From contig CAIMLR010000008.1 of assembly GCA_903842345.1 (NCBI GenBank), forward strand, positions 62,001-126,000: a stretch of DNA of 64,000 bases, given 5' to 3'. The position numbers were made by a program, and so were the translations under genes. Source of the DNA: an uncultured Myxococcales bacterium (lineage in GTDB: Bacteria > Myxococcota_A > UBA9042). Position 1 is the stretch's first letter. Every line of letters starts with the position of its first letter. Below are positions 26,234 to 36,315 of this stretch, piece by piece. A model generated the notes under the pieces. That model did no database searches and was not told the DNA's origin. It was given only the letters and a program-made list of their open reading frames with translations.

Positions 26234-26664
26234 TCACCTGTCATTGCGGAGGTTCCTGTGGTCAGGCACCTGGAAATCTCGATGGACGGAAGGACGTGGC
26301 GCGTGATGGTCCGGTGTTGTCACGACGTAGTCCAGGTCGACTTTCGCATCCGGCTCGACGTGCCCGACACGCACTGCGTAGCGGTGCCCGGATGGCAAGT
26401 GGCTGACGCTCAAGGCGCTTCAGGTGCTGACGGCGTGATGTCGGCCTGGCGCCCTCCGCGGGCGATAGTGCGCTGGTCGTAGAGCTTGAACTGGCGATTG
26501 CGCCCGAGGTTGCGCCAATCGATGCGGACGCTGCTGGCGATGGCCATGGCCCCTCAACGATTCTGTTCCAAGCGGGACAGGCTGAACGTGTCATCCGGGG
26601 CGTTGGCGTAGAACTGCACTTCAAGGTAGCGCGGCATGCGCAGCGTCGTCACGGTCAGCTGCAT
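26234..26664 (-). pseudogene. Possible decayed minus-strand gene
   Basis: Three short stretches read like protein on the minus strand: 26664-26554 (MPRYLEVQFYANAPDD, ends at a TGA), 26547-26410 (SSVRIDWRNLGRNRQFKLYD, same frame), and about 26410-26234 in a shifted frame (GHRYAVRVGHVEPDAKVDLD). One nonsense codon and one frameshift would join them. No family is recognised. It conflicts with the small plus-strand frame at 26258-26482. Confidence 0.25.
26258..26482 (+). CDS. Possible small protein, 74 residues
   Basis: GTG start with a strong GGAGG (26248-26252) five bases upstream, 25 bases after the peroxidase gene. The product matches nothing I know and has no signal or clear domain. The opposite strand here also reads as protein-like fragments, so this frame may be an accident. 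Kept only because of its ribosome site. Confidence 0.3.
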   Translation: MVRHLEISMDGRTWRVMVRCCHDVVQVDFRIRLDVPDTHCVAVPGWQVADAQGASGADGVMSAWRPPRAIVRWS

Positions 26665-26699
26665 CCGCGCGATGGCGGACGATCGCCTGCAGAATCGAG

Positions 26700-27173
26700 C
26701 TACTTCCTGGCAAGCCCCAAGAACTCCAGCGCCGCCTTTGCTGTCAGCTTGAAACCCGCGCTCACTCGGCCGGTCCGCAAAAGCTCACCAGTCACCGAGT
26801 CAAAAGCCGCCAGAATCGCGTGCGGATCGTCGTCGTCCGGCACGATATCCAGATCCGCTCGCACGCGCCGCCCGTCGTCGTCGAAAAAAGTCAGCGAATT
26901 GTGCAACTGTGCCCGCGCGCTTTGCTCATGCCGCATCAACACTTCAGTGGCAGTTTTTACCAGGGTCAGGAACGCGCTTTGATCCAGCGGCTTCGGAGAC
27001 TTCTTGTCGCGGCCCATCGTCCACGGACCGACCAACGCGGGTTCGTCATCGCCCACGCGCGTCATGGAGACGGCCCACCCTTCGTCATCGCCGGCAATCA
27101 CTTCGGCAATCCAGCCCGATTTGCGCCACAAAGTGGGCTCCGTCACGTCCTTGCTGTCCTGATTTTCATCCAT
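26700..27173 (-). CDS. Hypothetical acidic protein, 157 residues
   Basis: Not recognised. The product is acidic and soluble-looking with no signal. WRKSGWIAEVIAGDDEGWAV and WTMGRDKKSPKPLD stand out at the N-terminal half, and DDDGRRVRADLDIVPDDDDP in the middle. Alternating charged and hydrophobic residues suggest a mixed alpha/beta fold. ATG 27173 was chosen as the start because the upstream frame (to 27332) is not protein-like; the ribosome site is weak. It stands alone between the decayed stretch and a long intergenic region. Confidence 0.6.
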   Translation of the reverse strand: MDENQDSKDVTEPTLWRKSGWIAEVIAGDDEGWAVSMTRVGDDEPALVGPWTMGRDKKSPKPLDQSAFLTLVKTATEVLMRHEQSARAQLHNSLTFFDDDGRRVRADLDIVPDDDDPHAILAAFDSVTGELLRTGRVSAGFKLTAKAALEFLGLARK

Positions 27174-27571
27174 GTTATCCGCGCGATTGGGTCGTTGAGG
27201 GTTTTGCAGAGCGCGGATCCAAGCACAAGCGGACCGTGACGTCTCCGTTGGGGACTGCCGGCTGAACTTACCGCGCACGGCCAGCCGCCGAGCAGGGCCA
27301 GACGCTCCAGCGCTTGGCCCGCATCCGAGCATGACGCCTGCAGCGAACCCGTCAAGGCCCGCGAACGCGTCATTCTTTGCGTGTTCGTCCGCGCCGACCC
27401 ACCCGCGGCTGGTTCACCGCTTAGACCGGTTCGTCCATTCGTCGACTGGTGCGCGAGCGGCATCGCGCCGCGTTGACTGTCCGCGCTGCCTCCGCCCGTG
27501 GCCTCAGCGCCGCATTCTGGTTATGCTCCCGCCGCCGGCCATGCCGCCGCGGGCTACAGGAAATGCTCCCA
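27174..27571. other. Intergenic region, 398 bp
   Basis: Divergent space between the acidic hypothetical gene and the radical SAM gene. I find no gene, RNA motif or long repeat. The segment is slightly less GC-rich near 27370-27400 and 27520-27550 and should hold the two promoters. Confidence 0.4.
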
Positions 27572-28459
27572 ATGACCGACAGCCCCATGCGCTACGAAGG
27601 CCGCATGTTTCGCCCGCCCAGTGAAGCCGACGCGCTGATCCTCCAGGCGACAATCGGCTGCTCGTGGAATGGCTGCACGTACTGCGACATGTACCGCGAC
27701 AAGGAGTTCCGCGTCCGTGACCTGGCCGAGACGCTGGCTGACATCGCCGCCGCCGCGCGCCAGTTTGGCGACCACGTCGCGAAGATTTTCGTTGCGGACG
27801 GCGATGCGCTGGTCCTGCCGACCGAACACTGGCTGGCGATCCTGGCGGCTTGCCGACGCGCGTTTCCCCACCTCAAGCGGGTGAGCGCGTACGCGACGGC
27901 GCCCAACCTCGCGCGGAAGTCCGTTGACGAGCTGCTGCAGTTGCGTGCGGCGGGGCTGTCGCTCCTCTACATCGGTCCAGAGTCGGGCGACGACGTGACG
28001 CTCAAGCGCATCGCCAAGGGCGCCGACTTCGCAGCGCATGTGCGCGCGGCAGAGCGGGCGCGCGAAGCGGGCATCGCCTTGTCGGCGATTTTCCTGCTGG
28101 GCGCGGGCGGCGTGGCGCGCAGCCAGGAACACGCATCCGCGTCGGCGCGCCTGATCACCGCGATGGACCCTGCGTACGTCTCAGCGCTGACCCTGACTGT
28201 GGTGCCGCAGACGCCGATCGCGACCTTGCAGGCGCGTGGCCAGTTCGTGCTGCCGGATATCGATGCGATGCTGGTGGAGCTGCGGGTGATGGTCGCCGAA
28301 TCGGCGCCGAGCCACGCGGTGTTTCGCACCAACCACGCGTCGAACTACTTGCCGCTGGCGGGCGTGCTGCCGACGGACCGCGCGCGCATCGTGGAGGTCA
28401 TTGACGCGGCGCTCGCTGGAAAGATCGCGCTGCGGCCTGAATGGCGGCGGGGATTGTAG
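27572..28459 (+). CDS. Radical SAM enzyme
   Basis: 295 residues. The cluster motif is CSWNGCTYC near residue 25, spaced C-x4-C-x2-C rather than the common C-x3-C-x2-C. This wider spacing occurs, as I recall, in a family with the consensus GCS-N-CTFC-MY. It is followed by the SAM-binding Gly-rich strand (FVADGDALVLP) and LLYIGPESGDD. It binds a [4Fe-4S] cluster and generates a 5'-deoxyadenosyl radical; the substrate is unknown. AGGAA at 27558-27562 favours ATG 27572 over 27563. A methyltransferase remnant follows in the same frame after the TAG stop. Confidence 0.85.
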   Translation: MTDSPMRYEGRMFRPPSEADALILQATIGCSWNGCTYCDMYRDKEFRVRDLAETLADIAAAARQFGDHVAKIFVADGDALVLPTEHWLAILAACRRAFPHLKRVSAYATAPNLARKSVDELLQLRAAGLSLLYIGPESGDDVTLKRIAKGADFAAHVRAAERAREAGIALSAIFLLGAGGVARSQEHASASARLITAMDPAYVSALTLTVVPQTPIATLQARGQFVLPDIDAMLVELRVMVAESAPSHAVFRTNHASNYLPLAGVLPTDRARIVEVIDAALAGKIALRPEWRRGL

Positions 28460-28690
28460 GCGGATTGGCCTCAAGCGGGGCGAGTTCCCGTTGGCACTGC
28501 CTTTGGCGATCGCACCGACTTCGATTGGGTAAAGGCAGCGGCCACTGGCAAGATGATGGCCGAACGCCGTCCCCTGCTCGCGCCCACCGATGACGAAGAC
28601 CTGCTGCGCGAGGCCGGCTTCCTGGATGTCGCGTTGTTCTATGCCGCCTTCTCCTTTCGCGGCTGGGTTGCTACCACCGGCCAACCCTGA
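28460..28690 (+). pseudogene. SAM-dependent methyltransferase C-terminal remnant
   Basis: An open stretch in the same frame as the radical SAM gene but after its stop. It ends in LLREAGFLDVALFYAAFSF and RGWVATTGQP, which matches the last strand and helices of a class I methyltransferase. The SAM-binding part is absent. ATG 28554 could start a 45-residue peptide, but no ribosome site is evident. I interpret it as debris. Confidence 0.55.
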
Positions 28691-28753
28691 GCGCTCCGCC
28701 TGGACGAACACCAATGCCCGCAGCAGCTCACGGGACGTCCTGTCAATGCCTGG

Positions 28754-29262
28754 CTACGCCTGCTTCGCCAAATGCGCCCGCGCCGCCAGCAGAATCCGCG
28801 CGCACGCCTCCGCGTCCGACCCCGCCTCGTGATGGTTCAGCTTGAAGTCGATGAACCGCGCCAGCGTCGCCAGGTCGTTCTTGGGCATGCGCCAAGTGCG
28901 GCGCGCGAGGACCACGGTGCATTCAAACGGCTGCGGCGGCGGGGCGATGCCGTACGCCAAACAACAGCCATGGAGGATGCGCCGGTCAAACGACGCGTTG
29001 TGCGCGACAAAGAAGCTCGCGCCCTCCAGCACCGGCGCGATCTCCGGCCAGAGCTCGCCAAATGACGGCTCGTGCTGCACATCTTCCCAGCGAATCCCGT
29101 GAATGTGCGCGTACTGGTTGGTGCGCCGAGGCGGCTTGATGAGGCGCGTCACGCGTTGGACGATTTCACCCTGTTCCACGCGCACGAGCCCAATCGCGCA
29201 CGCGCTGTCCGCGCCGTTGTCGGCAGTCTCAAAATCGATGGCGACAAACGGCAGCGGCGCGC

Positions 29263-29266
<4 letters not shown>
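28754..29266 (-). CDS. DEDDh 3'-5' exonuclease (DnaQ-like)
   Basis: 170-residue exonuclease resembling the DNA polymerase III epsilon subunit and RNase T-type enzymes. ExoI is AIDFET (D10/E12), ExoII is HNASFDR, and the ExoIII region is [10 protein letters not shown] with the catalytic His and Asp. The small size and absence of extra domains suggest a stand-alone DNA or RNA trimming nuclease. Its ATG overlaps the gcvP stop (ATGA), so it is translated from the gcvP transcript, although no functional link to glycine cleavage is known. Confidence 0.9.
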
Positions 29267-32133
<2,867 letters not shown>

Positions 32134-32274
32134 GATGGACTCCGGGGAAGGGAGAGAAGGCGGGCTCGCGCTGTGGCGAGGCGGCGGCAGTGTAAGACTT
32201 TGGCGCGTGCGGGGGAAGCGCGCCCGCGTGTTGTTCCCGGGATGTTACGCACCCCGGGCGGTTGCTTCTGCCGC

Positions 32275-32468
32275 AGGAGGCGGCCAACATGCCGCCCGGA
32301 GGTCCGCATGGTTTCGCTTCTGGACATCATTGGCCCGGTGATGGTGGGGCCGTCGTCGTCGCACACGGCGGGCGCTTGCCGCATCGGTTTGCTCACGCGC
32401 GCGCTTTGCGGGGGCACGCCGGAGCGCGCGTTGATCGAGCTTCACGGCTCGTTTGCCAAGACGGGTGA
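32275..32468 (+). promoter_or_regulatory. Out-of-frame upstream start overlapping sdaAB
   Basis: ATG 32289 has AGGAGG at 32275-32280 and opens a 59-codon frame that ends at TGA 32466-32468, overlapping the sdaAB start (ATG 32308, own GGAGG at 32298-32302). The first AGGAGG lies in the loop of a small GCCGC/GCGGC hairpin (32270-32284). The arrangement could modulate sdaAB translation, or may be chance in GC-rich DNA. Confidence 0.35.
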
Positions 32469-32970
32469 AGGCCACGGCACGGACCGCGCGCTTGTCGGCG
32501 GCTTGCAGGGTTTTCAGCCCGATGATGGCCGTTTGCGCGACGCGCTCGAGCTCGCAGCGACGACGGGGATGCAGGTGACGTTCGCGACGACCAAGCTGCG
32601 CGACGTCCATCCGAACACGGCGCGGCTCACCGTGGAACGCGACGGACAGCAAGTCATCGTCGTCGGAAGCTCGCTGGGCGGCGGGCGCATCGCGGTGTGC
32701 GAGATCGATGGCTTGGCCGTGGACCTGAGCGGCGAGTACCCGACGCTTGTCATCGTGGCGCTCGATCAGCCGGGGACGCTGGCGGCAATCACGGCGGAAC
32801 TTGCGGCCGATGGCGTGAACGTCGCGAGCGTCCGCGTGTCGCGCAACCGTCCGGGCGGTGTGGCGCTGCATCTCTATGAGCTGGACGGACTGCCGATCCC
32901 GGAAGTGGTGGCGCTGCTCGCCGAGCTGCCAGCGGTGCGGACGGTGCGGTTGCTTGAGCAAGTGAGTTGA
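32308..32970 (+). CDS. sdaAB: L-serine dehydratase, beta subunit
   Basis: Regulatory half of the iron-sulfur L-serine dehydratase, which deaminates serine to pyruvate. 220 residues. The family N-terminus DIIGPVMVGPSSSHTAGA binds the catalytic partner. The C-terminal ACT domain (about 148-220, PTLVIVALDQPGTLAAI) is expected to sense an amino acid. GGAGG five bases before ATG 32308 fixes the start, and an open frame continues far upstream only as a GC-rich accident. The alpha subunit follows after 24 bases. This split arrangement is typical of Firmicutes-type enzymes and is also found in other phyla. Confidence 0.95.
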   Translation: MVSLLDIIGPVMVGPSSSHTAGACRIGLLTRALCGGTPERALIELHGSFAKTGEGHGTDRALVGGLQGFQPDDGRLRDALELAATTGMQVTFATTKLRDVHPNTARLTVERDGQQVIVVGSSLGGGRIAVCEIDGLAVDLSGEYPTLVIVALDQPGTLAAITAELAADGVNVASVRVSRNRPGGVALHLYELDGLPIPEVVALLAELPAVRTVRLLEQVS

Positions 32971-32994
32971 TGGGCGCGCAAGAAGTGAGGTTGC

Positions 32995-33873
32995 ATGTTT
33001 GATTCATTGGAGCAAGCGCTTGCGCTGGCACAGGAAAAGCAGATTTCTCTCGGCGAGCTTGCGCTGCAAAAAGAGACCGAGCGCGGGACCCGGACGCGCG
33101 CTGAGATCGAGGCGGGGCTCCGTCGCGCGCTGGGCGTGATGCGCGATGCGCGGGCGCGTGGGCTGACGGGCGAGGTGCGGAGCGTGAGCGGGCTCGTCGG
33201 CGGCGACGCCCACAAAGTGGCGAACAGCCCGCGTGGACCGCTGCACGGGACGGTCTTCTCCGAGGCGCTGGCGGGCGCGCTCGCGGTGCAGGAAGTGAAC
33301 GCGGCGATGGGCGTGATCGTCGCGGCGCCAACGGCGGGCGCAGCGGGCGTGTTGCCGGGCGTGTTGCTGGCGCTCGCGGACCGCGCCCAGGCGTCGGAAG
33401 CGGCCATGGTTCGTGCGCTCGCGGCTGCTGGACTGATCGGCGCGGTCATCGCCCAGCGCGCATCGCTTTCTGGCGCAGAAGGCGGCTGTCAGGCTGAAAC
33501 GGGGGCAGCGGCAGCCATGGCGGCGGCGGCAGGCGTTGAGCTGCTTGGCGGGACCAACGCGGAAGCCGACGGCGCCGTTGGCTTGGCGATGCAGGGCACG
33601 CTTGGCCTGGTCTGCGATCCGGTCGGCGGCTTCGTCGAAGTTCCGTGCGTTTTTCGCAACGCGACGGCGGCGTCGATCGCGCTGGCGGGGATTGAGATGG
33701 CGTTGGCCGGCGTCCGGATCCCGATTCCCACCGACGAAATCATCGACGCGATGGCGGAGATTGGCCGGACGATGGACGTCCGCTACCGCGAAACGGCGGG
33801 CGGCGGGCTGGCGGCGACGCCGACGGGGCGACGGCTCGCGCGCGGGCGTCTGGGGCCGGTGCGCGGCGGGTAG
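32995..33873 (+). CDS. sdaAA: L-serine dehydratase, alpha subunit
   Basis: Catalytic [4Fe-4S] half of the serine dehydratase, 292 residues. The cluster cysteines are visible in AEGGCQAETG and GLVCDPVGGFVEVPC. APTAGAAGVLPGVLLAL and the SGLVGGDAHK region are family signatures. It acts together with the beta subunit encoded 24 bases upstream. Serine deaminated here and glycine cleaved by the divergent gcvP product would feed pyruvate and one-carbon pools. GAGG about six bases before ATG 32995 serves as ribosome site. Confidence 0.96.
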   Translation: MFDSLEQALALAQEKQISLGELALQKETERGTRTRAEIEAGLRRALGVMRDARARGLTGEVRSVSGLVGGDAHKVANSPRGPLHGTVFSEALAGALAVQEVNAAMGVIVAAPTAGAAGVLPGVLLALADRAQASEAAMVRALAAAGLIGAVIAQRASLSGAEGGCQAETGAAAAMAAAAGVELLGGTNAEADGAVGLAMQGTLGLVCDPVGGFVEVPCVFRNATAASIALAGIEMALAGVRIPIPTDEIIDAMAEIGRTMDVRYRETAGGGLAATPTGRRLARGRLGPVRGG

Positions 33874-34002
33874 GGCGCGGCGGTCCGGGTGAATGGGCAA
33901 ACGGGTTTGCAGCAACGGCAAGAGCCGCGCGCAGATCGAATCGCGGCGCGGTGCGTCCCACTCCTTCACGCCGGAATGCTCCGGCCATTTCAGGAGTCCA
34001 CC

Positions 34003-34230
34003 ATGCGTACGTTTCCCCTCATTGTGACCCTGTGCCTGATCGCCCTCGTGGCATGCAAGGAGCCCCCGCCGCCGATGGCGACCGAATTGCCTCCCGAGCC
34101 GCCGACGGTTGTTGAGCCGCCGTCGCCGCCCACGCCGACGAACGTGGCGCCCCAAGCTACCGCGACAACGGCAGCGATTGCGATTCAGCCGATGATCGCC
34201 GACGGCGCGAAGTTGCAATTCTCGCTGTAA
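34003..34230 (+). CDS. Small Pro-rich lipoprotein
   Basis: 75 residues. Signal MRTFPLIVTLCLIALVAC with the lipidated Cys at 18, then a Pro/Glu-rich low-complexity stretch (EPPPPMATELPPEPP) and a short Ala/Thr/Ile tail. No domain is recognised; it may be a small outer-membrane lipoprotein or a spacer-like peptide. AGGAG at 33992-33996 supports ATG 34003. It faces the next lipoprotein gene across a strong hairpin terminator. Confidence 0.7.
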   Translation: MRTFPLIVTLCLIALVACKEPPPPMATELPPEPPTVVEPPSPPTPTNVAPQATATTAAIAIQPMIADGAKLQFSL

Positions 34231-34325
34231 ATCAGGAGGTGCTGCGGATTGGCTGCGTCGGCAAAGTGCCAGTTCACCGCCGTTGGGCGCCGATTTTCGT
34301 GCCTCCGGATGGGCAAAAAACACCG

Positions 34326-34361
34326 CGCCCGCTGCGATTCGCCGGGGACTCGCAGCGGGCG
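34326..34361 (-). terminator. Intrinsic terminator between convergent genes
   Basis: Perfect 12-bp stem, CGCCCGCTGCGA (34326-34337) with TCGCAGCGGGCG (34350-34361), and a 12-base loop. On the minus strand the stem is followed by TTTTTT (A-run at about 34315-34320), so it best ends transcription of the lipoprotein gene at 34386-35294. On the plus strand the T-run is weak (TATTTGT), so bidirectional use is possible. Confidence 0.85.
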
Positions 34362-34385
34362 GGTATTTGTCAGCTCAAAATCGGA

Positions 34386-35294
34386 CTAGCGCGTCATGAC
34401 CAGCGTCGAGTTCGAGACCGTGCAATTCGGGTCACCCGAGTACACGCCGCCGAACTTGCTGCCTTCAATGTCGCCGTGCGCCTTGTCCTTGGTGTCCACG
34501 GTGGTGATGTTGAACGTCACCTGGATGCCGTTGGTGCCGAGGCCGCTCGTCGGCGTACCGACCGCGTCAAGCAGCGGGAACTGGCCGTTGAAGCTGGCGT
34601 GGTCGTCATGGCCCGTACCGGTCATCTGGTAGTTGCCGCTGTTGTCGCTCAGGCTGAGCGACGTGTTGTCGCCGCTGATCTTCACCGACGCGGTCATGCT
34701 CTCGTGGCCCGACTTCGGGTTGGTGAGCGACATGGTGCATTTCACGTCGTATTCCAACTTGACCTGCCAAGTGCCGGCCCAGACCACGCCGGTCACGCCG
34801 CCGCCGCCGCCGGTGTCCGTGTTGCCGCCGGTCGTGTCGCCGCCGCCGCCGGTGGTGTCTCCGCCGCCGCCGCTCTTGTCGCAGCACGCCTGCTTCTCGG
34901 CGTCAGTGGCCTGGATTTCCGTGCAGCCCGACGGATCCGACTTGGGCGGCTCCGCGCAGGCAGCCGCGCACGTCGGGTCGGCCAGACAGCTCATGTCCTG
35001 GCATTTCGGGTCCGGCATGCCAATGCACTTCATGCCGGCGGTGTCGTCGGGGCAATCGTAGAGGTGGCCGGTCGCGAGGCTGTCGCCGACGCAGCACGTG
35101 CCGCCCTTGACCGGGCAGGTTGCGCCGCCGGTGCCGCCCGCGGTGTCCTTGCCCGTGGTCGTGCCCGTGGTCGTGTCAGCGCCGTTGGTCGTGCCAGTGC
35201 CCGCGTTGTTGACGGTCGTGGTGCAGGCGCCCGCCGCGAGCAGCGCGCCCGTGGTCAAGGTCATGGAAATGAGATTGAAGTGGTTGCGAAACAT
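34386..35294 (-). CDS. Lipoprotein with Cys-rich segment and beta domain
   Basis: 302 residues. Lipoprotein signal ends LLAAGAC (Cys 24), followed by a Thr/Gly linker. Residues about 60-145 carry 13 or more cysteines (CPVKGGTCCVGDSL, CLADPTCAAACAEP), and a second Gly/Thr linker leads to a C-terminal domain of alternating strands (TGVVWAGTWQVKLEYDVKC). The function is unknown; it resembles myxobacterial cell-surface lipoproteins. AGGAG eight bases before ATG 35294 supports the start. A perfect GTGAC/GTCAC inverted repeat lies some 55-70 bases upstream, and a terminator follows. Confidence 0.75.
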   Translation of the reverse strand: MFRNHFNLISMTLTTGALLAAGACTTTVNNAGTGTTNGADTTTGTTTGKDTAGGTGGATCPVKGGTCCVGDSLATGHLYDCPDDTAGMKCIGMPDPKCQDMSCLADPTCAAACAEPPKSDPSGCTEIQATDAEKQACCDKSGGGGDTTGGGGDTTGGNTDTGGGGGVTGVVWAGTWQVKLEYDVKCTMSLTNPKSGHESMTASVKISGDNTSLSLSDNSGNYQMTGTGHDDHASFNGQFPLLDAVGTPTSGLGTNGIQVTFNITTVDTKDKAHGDIEGSKFGGVYSGDPNCTVSNSTLVMTR

Positions 35295-35347
35295 CGATCA
35301 GCTCCTGAAAGTTAGGTCACACACGGTCATAGCTCCGCCGGTGCCGA

Positions 35348-35366
35348 CCGTGACCCTTTGTCACGG
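35348..35366. promoter_or_regulatory. Inverted repeat upstream of lipoprotein gene
   Basis: CCGTGAC-ccttt-GTCACGG is a perfect 7-bp dyad with a 5-base spacer, 54-72 bases upstream of the start at 35294. It resembles a CRP/FNR-type GTGA...TCAC operator except that the spacer between GTGA and TCAC is 7 rather than 6. It is a plausible operator but unproven. Confidence 0.4.
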
Positions 35367-35569
35367 CTGCGGAAACGGCAGTTTGTGGGCCAATGTCATG
35401 ACGACAAAGGAAGTTCCAACGAGAACTGCGAACGCTGGCATGTGTGCCGCACGCTTGCTTCGAATTGCGTTTTACGGGGGCGATCGCGGCGTGTCAATGA
35501 TTTCTCACTGATTTCGCTCCTGAACTGCGGCGGATTTCGGCCAAATGCGATCGTGCACCGCCGCAAAAA

Positions 35570-36280
35570 TCATGCGGCCAGCGTCACGGCGCGCAATTTT
35601 TCCGTCACGTCAGGTCCAGGCAGCGGGACGCCGTGCGACGGCACGAAAAGGACCGGCTTGTCGGCATCCAACTGCCCGCAGACCCACGTCTTGTAGGCCG
35701 CTTTGTCGCGCAGAAATAGCCGTTTGAACAGTGGGTTCGTCATCAATTGCGCGCGAAAACCGATGAGGCGAAATACCGCGCCCAGCAGCCCGCCGGCCAT
35801 CCGCTTCTCATTGATGATGCCGTCCGTGACAAACCACGCGTTCCCCGTCGCCATCCGGATGCTCAGCCAGGTCTCACCCTGCTTGGCCATCGGCGGGCCA
35901 AACAGCCGCAGGTGGCTCGGCAGCGCCGCCTCCAGGCGCGCCAAGTCCTCAAACGGCACGCCGGGCACTTGCTTGCGCAGGCGCGGCAACGCGAGCGGGT
36001 GGGCAACGACAATCGCGTCCGGATAGCGCGCGTGCCACGTCGCGATGCCGCCGTTGTGAAAATGATTCGGCGCGAGCAGGAACCGCGGCTTGCCGGTCTT
36101 TTCCAGCGCGGCGAAACGCGCCTCGCTTGTCGGCACGCCCGGACTGATGACAAGCAAATCGCCGTTTCCGAGGGCAACCGCCGCCATCCGCACGCGCTGT
36201 TTGCCATAGACGGCGCTCATGAAGCCCGTCGCTTCGTCGTGCATTTCCCAACTATCGCGCTCAGCCGGCGTGTCGTTCAT
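35570..36280 (-). CDS. DUF4336-like protein (metallo-hydrolase fold)
   Basis: 236 residues, soluble. The layout resembles DUF4336, a metallo-beta-lactamase-like family: LLVISPGVPTSEARFAALE, then LAPNHFHNGGIATWHARYPDA with a partial H-x-H site, and LFVPSHGVPLPG near the end. The full HxHxDH motif is not seen, so catalysis is doubtful. AGGAAA seven bases before ATG 36280 marks the start; the upstream part of the frame is the end of the neighbouring lipoprotein gene on another frame. It is the gene after the Cys-rich lipoprotein on the same strand, with a 35-base gap. Confidence 0.65.
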   Translation of the reverse strand: MNDTPAERDSWEMHDEATGFMSAVYGKQRVRMAAVALGNGDLLVISPGVPTSEARFAALEKTGKPRFLLAPNHFHNGGIATWHARYPDAIVVAHPLALPRLRKQVPGVPFEDLARLEAALPSHLRLFGPPMAKQGETWLSIRMATGNAWFVTDGIINEKRMAGGLLGAVFRLIGFRAQLMTNPLFKRLFLRDKAAYKTWVCGQLDADKPVLFVPSHGVPLPGPDVTEKLRAVTLAA

Positions 36281-36315
36281 CGTAATTTCCTGCTGCAAAA
36301 TGCGGGGCCAAGGGT

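Noticed and set aside
32134-32307. Glycine riboswitch before gcvP or sdaAB
   Set aside because: Neither strand shows the conserved glycine-aptamer core; only short GC hairpins are present.
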